This document shows, in pieces, positions 12,267-23,404 of a stretch of 64,000 nucleotides of DNA; the first letter of the stretch is position 1, and each line of letters opens with the position of its first letter. Source of the stretch: Bathymodiolus brooksi. Its lineage: Eukaryota; Mollusca; Bivalvia; Mytilida; Modiolidae. Below the pieces are notes generated by a model, which was not told the origin of the DNA, ran no database searches, and saw only the letters and a program-made list of their open reading frames with translations. The DNA lies in NCBI GenBank assembly GCA_963680875.1, contig OY804579.1:16135506-16199505 (forward strand), in the 5' to 3' direction. Made by a program: the position numbers and the translations under genes.

Positions 12267-12325
12267 TGACAGTGCACACTCTGCAGACAATATGCTAGAG
12301 ATATTCAAGTTACCAGAGTTAAATA
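12267..12325. repeat. Second copy of the 4254-4345 segment
   Basis: Matches the left copy over 'atgacagtgca', 'actctgcagacaatat' and 'agagatattcaagttaccag', lacking about 30 internal bases. Confidence 0.5.
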
Positions 12326-12693
12326 TAATCAATACACTTCATGCAGATTAAAGTTGTAGCAAAATGGCTGAAAATATGCTGGGTTGCTTATTGCCACTAA
12401 ACATGGGTACCAGTCTAAAAAAACGTAAAAAGAAAGTAGTAGTAAACACAAAATGGATTCCTACATTGGTGGATAAAAAATAAACCCTATTAGATAGTAC
12501 AAAATACTGAATGTCAGCAGAAACCTGTATATTTTAGGATAATGTTAAGCCCATATTTGATGTCCTTGTGTTTTTAAATAAAAAATTGATTGCATTGGAA
12601 AGAAACCACCTGAATTTGTGTTAAATCGAAAGTGAAAGTAGGATTTTTGACGGTAGACATCTTCAGACTGTCTGTTTTTTCGACGAAGTCGTA

Positions 12694-12930
12694 TAGAATA
12701 GAATGGAATAGAAAAGAATAGAATATGTTTATTTCTCAATTAAAGACGTCCATGATAGGCAGTATAATTACATGAAAATCACAATATTTACATTAATAGG
12801 TATGATTGGATTTAACATACAAGACATACAAATACATGTAAATATACAATTTTGTAATCAATAATTTTGACAAGTATAGTGATCCCTGTAATAGATTAAG
12901 AGACAGTGCATCATCCACAGTTGAATATCT
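12694..12930 (-). repeat. Probable LINE 3' tail fragment
   Basis: A (GAATA)n run is followed by 'tgtttattt' and AT-rich DNA. This resembles the tail arrangement of the recognised LINE copies (short tandem repeat, then 'actttatt') but the sequence is different. No coding remnant is visible. Confidence 0.35.
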
Positions 12931-13398
12931 AACACAGATATATAATTATTATTATTAATATTGTATAACATAAAATATCACTATTATTATTAATTTATTT
13001 ATATATACGATCGCTTTTGACCTACTTTTGTTATGGATGCTGTTGCCTAGCAATTTTAAAGATGAAAATATTTTCTAACTTTTTGATTGGACAATAATAC
13101 AAATTTGGTAAGAGTTCGGAGAACGGAGTTAAAATACTTGCAGTGATTTTCCGACTGTTTTTTTTTACCGAATATCGGCCCCAATGTGAAAAAAGTTTTT
13201 TCCCCAATTTTATGGGGGAATATTCCCAATAGCGTGGTGATAAAATTATTCGCAAAAACTGATTAATAAAAGCTTTTTCAAATGAAATTAAAAGTCGAAC
13301 ATTTTCACGCTTATGACCTGGTTTCTATTTGTTTTGATTAACCAAGCGATATACTACGCACAAGATACCAGGAACCAGTACAGTATATTGGGTCGCTT
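12931..13398. other. AT-rich DNA, no gene seen
   Basis: Contains an (ATT)n-like stretch near 12950-13000. No domain-bearing ORF. Confidence 0.4.
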
Positions 13399-14373
13399 AT
13401 AAGATAAGATAAGAAAACTTTATTTTGATTCGGCACATAATAAAACAGTACAACATAAGCTCTAATGAGCTTTTTACCGAATATACATTAACAATAAAAC
13501 AACACAAGTCACATGCAAAGTTACAAACTAAAATAAGCTAAGACATACAGGCATAAAAAGGAGGACTGTGTATAGATCTGAACAAGAACCCACGTGGCAA
13601 GTGCCTCTTTGGACTCTTGTTCAAGATCCACACACAGATGCTCCAACCTAAAGCAGCATTTAAAAAAGAAGCAGCAGGTAACAAGAAAAAGAAAAAAATA
13701 ATGCTAAATACTTAAAACTGGTACCAACATAATCAGTAAAAGCAGCCCTTGTCTAACTAAAAAATCAAAAAATATAAAATTTTCAAGCCAAACTAAAAAA
13801 TTTAAATAATTAAAAAATAAAAAAATAAGAATATAAGCAAACCAGAAGCAAAATTTTAATCATCTACATGCAGAACAGCGACATTTGGACCCATTCCAGG
13901 ACTGCAAAAGACTCTTGAATTGAGAGAAGCTATTTTCAGTCCTGAAATGATCTGGGAGGCTGTTCCACAATGTAGGTGCAGCAAATATGAAAGATTTTTT
14001 ACCGTACCGTGTAGATTTGATCTGTGGTATTTCCAAAATGTTGTTGTATCTGAAAGAATATTTAGAGTTTTTCATATGGACAAGATCATGAAGACAGACA
14101 GGTGCAAGTTTATTAATTATTTTATATGTTTCCAAAGCCATGGTTCTCATTCTTCTAATCTGCAAGGAAGGCACCTTAGCTTTTTGTAGTAATTCCTCAT
14201 AAGAACTATTATAGTCTTCATATACAAAACGGAGTGCACTTTTTCTAATTTTTTTTTATTTTTATTAGTACAGAAATGCCAGGCCAAAGGGCAAAAGTTA
14301 AAATTACTAAGTATGAAAGTATGAAATATAGTTAACTTATTTAATCTATTCAAATATGAACCCAAACGTTTGA
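13399..14373 (-). mobile_element. 5'-truncated L2/CR1-like LINE, copy 2
   Basis: Shares with copy 1 the (TTATC)n tail, the AGCTC/GAGCT hairpin, the UTR phrase 'tttttaccgaatatacat' and the C-terminal coding region ending CRCSACR. Homology stops abruptly near 14373, at the KRLG codons, so the insertion is severely 5' truncated. Confidence 0.85.
13860..14365 (-). pseudogene. C-terminal LINE reverse transcriptase remnant
   Basis: Two overlapping frames (14365-14147 and 14174-13860) cover the region of copy 1 from the thumb onward: FHTFILSNFNFCPLAWHFC, then PSLQIRRMRTMALETYKI, then KKSFIFAAPTLWNSLPDHF. The frame changes near 14245 because of a small deletion. It lacks the catalytic YADD block and is non-functional. 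Confidence 0.8.
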
Positions 14374-15440
14374 TTTGTTTAGCGGAATGCGATAAAACTT
14401 CAGAAAAACGAAAGCGGAAATCTGTAGTATTTGGAATAAATGTTTATTAAAATAAATTTAATATAAAATTTTAATAAGAAATAGTAAATATGTCATGTGA
14501 TTTACTTTGCTTGATATTTTGTCAATTCATTGGAAATTAAAAACGGAAAACAGTTGATGAAGCGGAATACGCGAATTATTGTTTTAAAGTTTAAAATAAA
14601 AATGTCACGATGTTGCATAATTCTAAATAATTTGTTAAGAAATTGACCTGTAATGACGGAAGCAAGTACAAGTAACTTGAATCCTTTGAATTAAAAAAAG
14701 TTTTTTACTCCCCCCCAGGAGAAAAATGAGGTTGATGACGTTAATAGTAATAAAGCTTGTGAAACTGAAACTGTTTGTGCTTTGAAGCGAGTCCGATCCA
14801 CTACTGTACCGGTGATGTCGTCTATCTAATCACATTAAAAAAAAAATTATTCCAGTAATTATTACCTGTGATGTACCTGTATTTTATGTCAAATATTGCA
14901 GAAAAAGGGAAAATATTTGAGTGAAGTAAAAAATAAGTGTTATTGATAAAAATTAGAAATTGGAATGAAACATTTTTTTCATATGGAGTGACATCAAGTA
15001 TGACATAAATAGTAAAATATCTTTTAAAAAATATTTGTACCTTTGAAAAAAAACATGAATCATAAGAATTTCATTACAAAATGAATAGTAACAAACATTT
15101 ATAGTTAAGACATGCTTGTTTATTATTTCATGTAGTTTAAAAAATAAATAATAAGTTCTATGGATGTTGAAATATAAATGTATCACTTATTCATACATGT
15201 ATCTGTATAGTTTTTTTTTTTATTAGAATAAAAATGATAAATTAATATATATTTGTTCTCCATTCATTCTCTAATCAAGGTTTACCTGAAGTTAATGAGT
15301 TTTTGTTTATACACCCTAAGCCCCAATGTCATGATTGTTTGCACATTGTTTATACAATAATTACAGCTATTCCCACTTGAAATTTTAGATTTCTTTAATG
15401 AATTTTTAAAAAAGTGGGATTAGGTGGAGTCAACCCTACC
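14374..15440. other. AT-rich DNA, no gene seen
   Basis: No recognisable ORF, tandem array or inverted repeat. A short C run followed by G-rich sequence occurs near 14710. Confidence 0.45.
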
Positions 15441-16676
15441 GGTCACCGACGGGTACTATGAAACTGAGAAACGAAAACGAAACGAAAACGAACCTCTTTT
15501 TCTCGGAAACTGAAAAATTACGTATATCAGTGTCGAAAATTAAATTGAAATCGGTTATTTTTTATTCTGGACCTCCTTTTTAAGTGGAACTTCCCTCCCT
15601 TTTAAAATTGTCTGGATCCGCGCTTGAGTAGATTGGTTGAAACGTATAGTCTTTTAGCAATCTATTAGACTATGAATGTCAGTCTGCTTTGCTATTGCAA
15701 AAGTAGCTTCATGATCAGTAGCTGTGAAAAGTTAAAATGCTTTACCTAGACTTTATCAGATACATGGTTTCATATGTCTCTGACCTTATTATGGATTGAC
15801 CTGAGCGTATCTTTTCTACGATATCACATCCGATTTTCAATCAGGCTTCACGTGACCTTCCAAAATACATTGGAACATAGGTGGCGGAACAGGAAGACCA
15901 GGACAAGAGGGGACAATAACTTTCTCCAATTCTTGAGGGGAGGCAAAAATATATGGTTTTGACCTTCCAGTAGTGAATTTTCCCTTTCTTGGTAGTAATA
16001 TACCCGCGTCATCGGCGTATGGTGTCTACATTCAAAGTTGATCCGCTACGCTAGAGTTTGTGTCCAATACAGTGACTTCCCAGAGAGAGGACAACTGCTG
16101 TCAGAAAAGCTACTCAGGGATAAGTCAAACCTAGGTTAGAGTCATCACCCCGTAGATCTATTATATAAATCAACTGTGCACAACTCTTTTGTCAGTTACT
16201 GTCTTTTGAACATGACTTGGAATTCTGCGTTTATAGCCCCAAATCAAAAAAATATCACAAGAAAATTTAAAATAACTTCCAAACTATTTCCGAATAATAT
16301 GAAAGTAGCTAATTGTCGAAATTATATCCTAATACCGGGACTTAGCATTTTCCAAGTCAAGTTCTTGAAAACATCATATCTGAAGGTATCTGTGCACTGG
16401 GAAATCCTACTGAATAACTTGCATTGCCAACAGCGAAAGCAGGTTATCCCTAGCAAAATAAGCATATAATTCTTTAACACCTTAGCCGCTATAGCGCAAA
16501 CCGCGATGGGAAAATAATTTACAGAGGTATAATTCCTCTCGTTGCAGATGATCTATTATATGTCTGCCAACTTCATTTCGTTTCTTCATTTTTCGTTTCG
16601 TTTCGTTGTATTTCGTTTCGTTTCGTTTTATTTCGTTTCGTTTCCGTTTCTCAGTTTAGTAGTACCCGTCACCGAC
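15441..16676. mobile_element. TIR element with GAAAC-rich arms
   Basis: The left end reads CACCGACGGGTACTATGAAA, then CTGAGAAACG and a run of AAACG repeats. The right end is the inverse (CGTTT repeats, CGTTTCTCAGTTTAG, GTACCCGTCACCG). The roughly 1.2 kb interior has only unrecognised short ORFs. The terminal GTACCCGTCACCG also ends the long-TIR element at 7988-8000, suggesting relatedness. Confidence 0.6.
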
Positions 16677-16689
16677 ACTTAGTACTGAT

Positions 16690-17035
16690 ACCGGTACACC
16701 ATGCCCAGAAGCTGAACGCCTTGTTACCACTGTGAATGTCACTCCAAAAACAACAAATTCAAATTCTTTATTACCTAACACAGCTTCAAATGACATCCAA
16801 CAACATGTAAATAGTGCAAATAGTGGTGATGTTGATATTCGCAATCTGACTGTCACTCTGATTCGGACAGTTGTGCTCCAGAGGTCATGGTACCAAATGC
16901 CAGGGTGTTCAGTTCAATGCAAAATGAACAAAAATACCCATGGCTATATGACAGTATGGTGCACCAAGGGTATTTATGTAAGTTTTGTGAACTGTTTTGT
17001 GGTCATTCTTCCTCATCACAAGAATTTGTTACTGT
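16690..17035 (+). pseudogene. Fragment of hAT-like transposase N-terminal zinc finger
   Basis: One frame around 16890-17030 reads KYPWLYDSMVHQGYLCKFCE followed by LFCGHSSSSQEF. A W-x-Y context followed by C-x2-C and a further Cys resembles the TTF/BED-like zinc finger that opens many hAT-type transposases and their domesticated relatives (KIAA1586-like). The upstream sequence continues in another frame, so a frameshift is present. No DDE domain follows. It is a fragment, not a working gene. The family call is from motif memory and is tentative. Confidence 0.35.
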
Positions 17036-17569
17036 TGGCATTAACCTTGGTACAGTATGATTGCTATTTTATTACTAATAAATGTAGGGATCTTCCCATC
17101 TTTTCCCAATTCACATCATTTACGCGCTAATTTCCCCAAATATAAGGGACCCGGACCCCAGATACAAATGAGTAGGAAAATCATTGACTTGTAATAAGCA
17201 TGTCGGATTTAAAGCACTTTGTAATAAGTAAGTCGGATTTAAGGCACTTGTAATAAGCAAGTCATTTAGTAGTTTTCTGATTGGTTGCGTCCGTCGTCCT
17301 ACGCCCCGTACAGACAAAGGGAGTTCGAGTATAACTGATAATATGATTACTTTTAATGGTATATCTGTATTAAATTTTAAATTTAAGAGATATTCTCTTT
17401 AACCAAAGTATTATATGTCGTAAAGTTTTATTTTCAATGTATTATGTAATCTTCAGGTGAGCGACTGGGGGTATTAAATTCTGAGAGAGTGCCATTTCAT
17501 CTATTACATATTAAGAAGTTATTGTTGAAGCCATGCATTTTTTGAGATTTTACCATGGAGAGGAAATGA

Positions 17570-18130
17570 TATGCACCCCCCTTTTTTAAGCTCATCTGAC
17601 CCAAAGGATTATGTGAGCCTTTGTCATCACTTTGCGTCGGTCGTCCGTCCGTACACAATTACTAAAATATTCTCCTCTGAAACCACTTGGCAACTTAAGA
17701 CCAAACTTTGGTGGAATGGTCCGTTGGTGATCCCCTTCCAAAATTGTGTCCGGCAGTCCCGACCTCCAACCAACATGGTCGCTGTTACTAAAAATAAAAA
17801 ACGGGGTGAAATTTAAATAATCTTCATCTCTGAAACTACTGGGCCAATTGGAACTAAACTTTGCTTAGTTCTTTGATGACCCCCTTTCAAAATTGTGTCC
17901 GGCAATCCAGACATCCAACCAACATGGCCACTGTTGCAAAAACAGAACAGGTGGATGAAATGTTTTTCCCCTCTTAAACTACTGGGCAAATTGGATTCAA
18001 GCTTTGCTAAAATAATCCTTTGGTGATCCCCTTTCAAAATTTTGTCTGACAGTCCCGTCCTCGGGCCAAGATGGACGCTGTTACTGTTTATTAACGATTC
18101 CTTGCACATTAAGTAGGATGCAAGGTTTGA
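17570..18130 (-). repeat. Dispersed repeat with internal units of about 130-150 bp
   Basis: Starts with 'tcatcactttgcgtcggtcg' (the reverse of the ACGGACGACGGACG end) and contains three or four diverged units built on 'aaactactgggccaattgga', 'tttggtgatccccttt' and 'aacatggtcgctgtt'. Same family as 45765-46895, opposite orientation. Confidence 0.7.
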
Positions 18131-19003
18131 CATGTCTTATAAAATCCTATAAAACCAATATGTTTAGGTTATTTCAGTGAAATACTGTTCGTAGAAGAAT
18201 ATAATATTTGGGCTTCGTCGTACATCTTTTTTTTAAAGATAGTTCTTGTTTTATTTTTCAGTATGTGCAGCCATGTTTGTCAAAAAATCCTAAGTACACA
18301 TTTTATACCATAAAGAGCTCGCTGACGCTCGCATATTAGCTACCATAATTATTAGCTACTTTTTGACGTTCGGAACGAGATTTTCGTAAACCACAAAGGT
18401 GTTCCAAATGATAGTCATGAAAATTAGCTACCTAATAATACATTAAAAATACTCTTCCAGTTATTCCCCTTTTACCACGTTTTGATAGATTCTTGGTAAT
18501 TAGTATTTTTGAACGAAAAAAAAAGGGGGGGTGGATGTAGGCGAGGAAATCTATTTAATTAGATAGATTTCTCCCAGAAATGGATAGCAAACTCCTATTC
18601 ATTCATTTACATCAAGGATTTATATATATCAGAATTTATGACTATTTCATATTAATTTATCCGTAGTAACCGGAATATTGCGTATTATTTTTGTATGACC
18701 CTCTCGGGGATTCCTCACAAAAAATTGCATCATGGGATTCCTTTCCGTTTCCGACTCGAAGCAGACGAACCTGGAAATTGGATATAGAGAAAACAAATTG
18801 CGAAATCTGGTTTGATCGAATGCCATCAGTTGTCAATCTTCTGATGTTTTTTAATTTCCTACTTGTAATATGCATGTTGTATCATATTTCATATAATTTA
18901 CTGTAATTTAATGATTTATCTGCGGGAATTTTACAAACATGCCATGCACGATGCAGACGTGTCAAAGGCATTTTACACAATTTGGATTAAAAAAAAAAAA
19001 GGT
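18131..19003. other. No gene seen
   Basis: Short overlapping ORFs on both strands at 18657-18906 show no recognisable domain. The rest is AT-rich. Confidence 0.4.
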
Positions 19004-20295
19004 TTAAGGTAGCACTATACAAAAATTGATATTTTTTCATCAAAATTTGTTTTAATCAATTTTTATTTTATTATAATATTCTTGATACACAGGTGAAAAA
19101 ATAATTCAGATATGATGTACCATTAATGAGCATTACCTTTAATTAGTGTTGTAAACAAACACATGTGCTTGAATCAGAGATGATAAAAACAAGTGGCGCG
19201 TCCTTAATTGTTTATCTATTGGATAATTTGATAGTTTTATGACCACTGACCATTTTTGTGGAAGATTCCATTAAATGAAGGGGAAAGCAGCATGGATGTA
19301 GCTAACTTTTCATCAATACCAAAAGAAATAAATTAGTTATTTGCAATGGAATTTATTTCAAAATATCTAATGTATAATTTTCATTTAGTAAAATCCAACT
19401 AAAAGGGAAGAATACACATAATGAGCAAACTAAGATTCCAGGTGATTCCTGTTATTATTAGTGGTTCACATCTGGTCAGTGGAGGTGGAGTTTTGACCTT
19501 ATCAGTAGGCAGTTAACCTCAAGCTAGGTCAGAGTGATGTAACTTCTCCCGCCAATTTCATGTGTTTACTGCACAGGGTGTGCATTTTCCAGCTATATTT
19601 AGAGTTTGTGTGAAGAAATTCTATCTTTCTGGTCAAATCATTGTTGATTTATGATTCAAGGTCAATCCTGAAGTGTTCCCATGGCGCATTTGAGACTTTT
19701 ATTCAAGAAAATGGGGTATCAAGAGGAAAATTACAACTTTTGGGATTTTTCCACTACAATTTTTGACATAAAATGTCGACTTTGAATGAAATTAGCTCCT
19801 GCATTGGTACCCCTAGAGGCTTAGTTTTGGTATATGTTGTTCTTAGACCTATTATCTGCAAAACCGTGTCTCGGATTTCTGATAGAATTAATAGAACAAA
19901 TTTTACACACAATTAAATTTGGTGAATTCTTATGAAGTCAGGCTGTATACACATAATAGGGCTTTAAGAGAGATTGAAACATCACAGGAAAAATCTGAGA
20001 CACGGTTTTGGAGGTCATGTTGTGTTGATTAAGAAATTGTAAAAAGTTTTACCATTTGAATAAACATGAAACAGCTAATTTTGGTCAAGTGCACAAATCA
20101 AGATTTTGCAACTAATTGTATAATAATTAATTATGTGATTGTTGCATAATCATAATATTATAATCAGTGGAAAGATATATCTTTCTTCTTTCAAATGGTA
20201 CCTCATTTGTTAATTTTGATGCAATATTAAGAAAGTTACAGCTGTTTTCAGATGGAAGATTGGAGGAAAAAAATCTTTGTATAGTGCTACCTTAA
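19004..20295. mobile_element. TTAA-flanked TIR element, 1.3 kb
   Basis: The ends are inverted copies: GGTAGCACTATACAAA at the left and TTTGTATAGTGCTACC at the right, each bordered by TTAA (19004-19007 and 20292-20295). A TTAA target duplication is used by the piggyBac and Kolobok superfamilies. A second, internal inverted repeat (AAAACCGTGTCTCGG near 19860 against CTGAGACACGGTTTT near 19995) lies inside. No transposase frame was seen. Confidence 0.65.
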
Positions 20296-20425
20296 CACTG
20301 CAGTATGGGACATAACTATTCATGTGGGAATAACACTGCAGTAGGGGACACAACCCTGTATGTGGAGGAATAACACTGTGGTAGGGGACATACACGTGTA
20401 GCTCTTTATGTGGAGGATAAAGGGG
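20296..20425. repeat. Short imperfect tandem repeat, about 50-bp unit
   Basis: 'aacactgcagtaggggacata' and 'tatgtggaggaataacactg' recur about three times with substitutions. Confidence 0.5.
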
Positions 20426-20830
20426 GGCCATCACTCTGTATTTGGACATATATCTGTGCAGAAAGAGAAATACTATATAATACGTATCAAGAAATGGCTA
20501 TTTGGAAATCGATTGTTACACTTATATACAGAGAGTTACTTGCCCTTGGCAGGAAAATAGATATATTTAAACCTATATACAGATATTTGCTTGCCTTTGG
20601 CAGGTAAATATATACTAAGACCCTGTTCAGGAAGTAAGTTGTCTTACTGCTCTAAGAATAGAACACTGTGTCAGGCTGTTGTGTAGAATAAATTTGATTG
20701 TGGAAATTTGAAACTCATCAAGATAGGAAAATAACTAGCAAAAATTGAATAAAATCTATAATTCTGATAAAAATGTAGATAGATAGGTAGGTAGGTATAT
20801 GTCTTTGTAAATAAAGGGTTAGCTTTATGG

Positions 20831-20880
20831 TGTTTAATGCCACATTCAACAATATTACAGTTATATCATGGCAGTTTGTA
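20831..20880 (-). repeat. SINE 3' fragment
   Basis: 'tgccacattcaacaatatta' followed by 'cagttatatcatggcag' matches the core of the full SINE at 22916-23203. The tRNA-like head is missing. Confidence 0.5.
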
Positions 20881-20929
20881 CATAAAGGAGATATCGTAAC
20901 TGTTAATGCTTGTTTCTGATAACTGGAAA

Positions 20930-21525
20930 ACATTGGAAAAATATGGAAGAAAAGATAAGTTGAATAGTGAAATGATTTGGAAAATATGGAAGATAAGTAA
21001 GTCGAATAGTGAAAAGATTTGGAAAATACAGAAGAAAATTGTGAAAAGATATGAAAAATATGGAAGAAAAGTAAGTTGAATAGTGAAAAGATTTGGAAAA
21101 TACAGAGGAAAAGTAAGTTGAATAGTGAAAAGATAGGGAAAATATGGAAGAAAGGTAAGTTGAATAGTGAAAAGATATGAAAAATATGGAAAAAACCCAA
21201 GTTGAATAGTGATAAGATTTGGAAAATACAGAAGAAAATTGTGAAAAGATATGAAAAATATGGAAGAAAAGTAGGTTGAATAGTGAAATGATATGGAAAA
21301 TATGGAAGAAAAGTAAGTTGAATAGTGAAATGATTTGGAAAATACAGAAGAAAATTGTGAAAAGATATGAAAAATATGGAAGAAAGGTAGGTTGAATAGT
21401 GAAATGATATGGAAGAAAAATGAGTTGAAATGTGAAATGATATGGAAGACAAGTGAGTTGAAAAGTGAAAAGATATGGAAAAAAGGCAAGTTGAATAGTG
21501 AAATGATATGGAAAATATGGAAGAT
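20930..21525. repeat. Minisatellite, unit about 42 bp
   Basis: Tandem units built on AAGTAAGTTGAATAGTGAAA, AGATTTGG and AAAATATGGAAGAA repeat about 14 times, with shorter variants around 'aaaattgtgaaaagatatg'. The long minus-strand ORFs here (Phe/Ser/His-rich repeats) are by-products of the period. Confidence 0.85.
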
Positions 21526-21694
21526 TTCTGTGTTAGTCATAATTACACCCAAGGAGACCTCCTCCCAAGTTTTTCGTGTTCATTTAACTTTTTAATGGCT
21601 ATTTGTTCGTTTATCTCTCCGTTTGCTTTATGTTTTCCTTGTTTTTTTCTCTTTCTAATTTCTACTTCGTCACTATACCACCAATTTCCTCTCT

Positions 21695-21800
21695 CACCCA
21701 GCAGCAGCAGCATTTTCCTCTCACACACTCAGCAGCAGCAGCCACTCTTCCTCCTCCTCCTTCTGCTCCTCCCTCCCACCATCCTCCTCCTCCTCCCTCT
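21695..21800. repeat. CAG and CTC trinucleotide microsatellites
   Basis: Two short (CAG)n runs, then (CTC/CTT)n. No exon context is visible. Confidence 0.7.
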
Positions 21801-22429
21801 ATACATGTATATAAATTGTTTTTCAGAATTGAGAAGAATCATCCTGGAATAGTTTTTTTGTTAGAGACTATGCAAGTAGGGATCAAATTTACCATTTCAT
21901 TCTTAAAAAAAAACAAAAAAAAAACAGCCTCTATATAGAGCCAGTCACAAGCCTGGATAAATTAACAGTGACCTTCTATTGAAGGCGCTCCCCATGAAAA
22001 TAAAATGGCAGGAAAGGGGCAGTTTCCTATGGTTATAGGACACATATTATTTAATATGGGAGCGAAGCTCCCATAGCCGGAAGATCACTAGGCCAACGGG
22101 GGTTTGGGTCCACTACGAAGTTAGGTGACCGCCAATGGCGCGAGAGTTCGTACTAAAAACAAGTGTCTTGGTGAGGGTCTATTCTTAACAGTTAATTCTA
22201 TACTATCAATGAGGAAGATCGATTGACGTCAGTACCATAGATCGATAGATAAATGAAAGGGCTGCAAGTTACGAAAAAGATACTAAAAGGTTACAAAGAT
22301 GCTACGAAATAAGTTACGAAGGACCTTGGTACGAAGCTACCAAGTTACGAGATAGTAACGCCACCTATCGGGATAATTTATTATGACGTATAGTGATGCA
22401 TTATGGAAAAATTCCTCGGGCGATGTTGG
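21801..22429. other. Repeat-edge sequence, no gene seen
   Basis: Includes a 19-bp palindrome around ATGGGAGCGAAGCTCCCAT near 22057 and short 'aagttacga' repeats at 22265-22350, both of which look like ends of unclassified mobile elements. Confidence 0.35.
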
Positions 22430-22800
22430 GGTCACGTGACCTTCGGTAGCCATGGTACTTGTACTACTACTAAGAAAAAAGGGCGGGGGAAAAACGGGCA
22501 TGCGCAGAACATACTTCCGGACAGGGCCTCTTCCGGAGACGTTAGTCTGACGTCACTTCCGGTCAAAAATTGTACTACTATAGTAAGAAAAAAAACGCGG
22601 GAAAAGCCGGGTATGCGCAGAACATACTTCGGGACAGGGCCTCTTCCGGAAGTGACGTCACTTCCGGTCAAAAGGCCCCCACCAGGACGGATATTTCACA
22701 ACTTCTGGTTGCGCATGCGCATAGCATACTTCCGGACAGGGCCTGTTCCGGTCACGCGACTGACGTCACTTCCGGTAGCTCCACCGCATCGCTCCACCAC
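22430..22800. promoter_or_regulatory. CpG-rich block with CRE-ETS composite sites and NRF1-like palindrome
   Basis: A degenerate unit of about 100 bp is repeated roughly three times. TGACGTCACTTCCGG, a perfect CRE (CREB/ATF) fused to an ETS core, occurs with its CRE at 22548, 22653 and 22761. Further ETS cores ('acttccgg', 'cttccgga') are scattered between. GCGCATGCGC at 22711-22720 matches the NRF1 palindrome, and GCATGCGCAGAAC half-sites recur. The block is GC-rich in an AT-rich window and lies upstream of the first visible GMC exon. It may be a promoter, or a repeat that carries promoter-type motifs. No transcription start can be seen from sequence alone. Confidence 0.45.
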
Positions 22801-22915
22801 AAATGATAACTGAGCTGTGCTCATATACTACTTGCCACTATTATCTAGAGAAAAGAAATTCCCAATATTATTGTGATAGAAATGATATACAACAAAATGT
22901 ACATTGGTTTCCAAT

Positions 22916-23203
22916 AATTTGATTTGATTTGATTTATTGTGTTTGACGGCACTTTCAGCAATATTCCAGCTATATCATGGCGGCCAGTTTTAGTGGTGGA
23001 AGAAGCCGGAGTACCCGGAGAGAACCACCGACCATGGGCAAACAACGGGTAAACTTTATCACTTGCGACTGCGAGTCGAGTGCACCTTTTTTGTAATTTG
23101 CAAAGCCGGGCGCGAACCCACGCCGCATTGGTGATAGGCTTGTATGAGTGAGTTGTTCTAAAGGTAATCCGACTACCTAGCTCATTGAGCCACCCGGGCC
23201 CTA
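22916..23203 (-). mobile_element. Full-length tRNA-derived SINE (MetaSINE-like)
   Basis: On the minus strand the head at 23203 has a tRNA-like A box (TGGCTCAATGAGCTAGG) and B box (GGGTTCGCGCCC). A conserved core with CTCCGGGTACTCCGGCTTC and GATATAGCTGGAATATTGCT follows, and the element ends in a (CAAAT)n tail. The exact target duplication GTTTCCAAT flanks it (22907-22915 and 23204-23212). The core resembles the Meta domain described from bivalve SINEs. It sits only about 50 bp before a GMC exon, antisense to that gene. Confidence 0.85.
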
Positions 23204-23253
23204 GTTTCCAATCAAAGTTAATACAACCAAGCAAAATGTAACTTTATTTCAAG

Positions 23254-23404
23254 ATACCTGTACACGCAGATCTACCTGTTAGCGAAAACCTACAAGAGCA
23301 AATGAGAATGAATTTACAATATTCCATAAACACAAGTCTGAACATTAATATACAGAACATGTTTAGTGATAAATCAGTGCTTGACTACGTTTTATGTGGC
23401 AAAG
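23254..23404 (+). CDS. GMC oxidoreductase, internal exon (middle of protein)
   Basis: The exon follows a TTTATTTCAAG acceptor and reads IPVHADLPVSENLQEQ, then about 20 residues, then SVLDYVLCGKG. This corresponds to the GMC family segment 'v.vD.LPVGeNLqDH...yl..GkGpl', the stretch after the second GMC signature. GMC enzymes are FAD-dependent alcohol/sugar/choline oxidases or dehydrogenases. The usual His after 'LPVGENLQD' is Gln here. The donor is GTCAGT after 23404 (phase 1); GTATGT four bases on is an alternative (phase 2). Neither joins in frame to the next visible exon. FAD-binding N-terminal exons were not found upstream. The SINE at 22916-23203 lies just before the acceptor. Confidence 0.7.

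Noticed and set aside
20718..21552. Two minus-strand ORFs of 244 and 228 codons, Phe/Ser/His-rich repeats
   Set aside because: They lie in the roughly 42-bp minisatellite, again a multiple of three. The repeated peptide is a frame artefact.
22403..22813. ORFs of 136 and 78-79 codons in the CpG-rich block
   Set aside because: All come from a low-stop, GC-rich, internally repeated stretch with no domain. The motif content fits regulatory DNA or a repeat better.
22845..23234. 129-codon minus-strand ORF
   Set aside because: It coincides with the SINE and simply reads through its tRNA-like and core sequence. The same peptide would be expected from any SINE copy.
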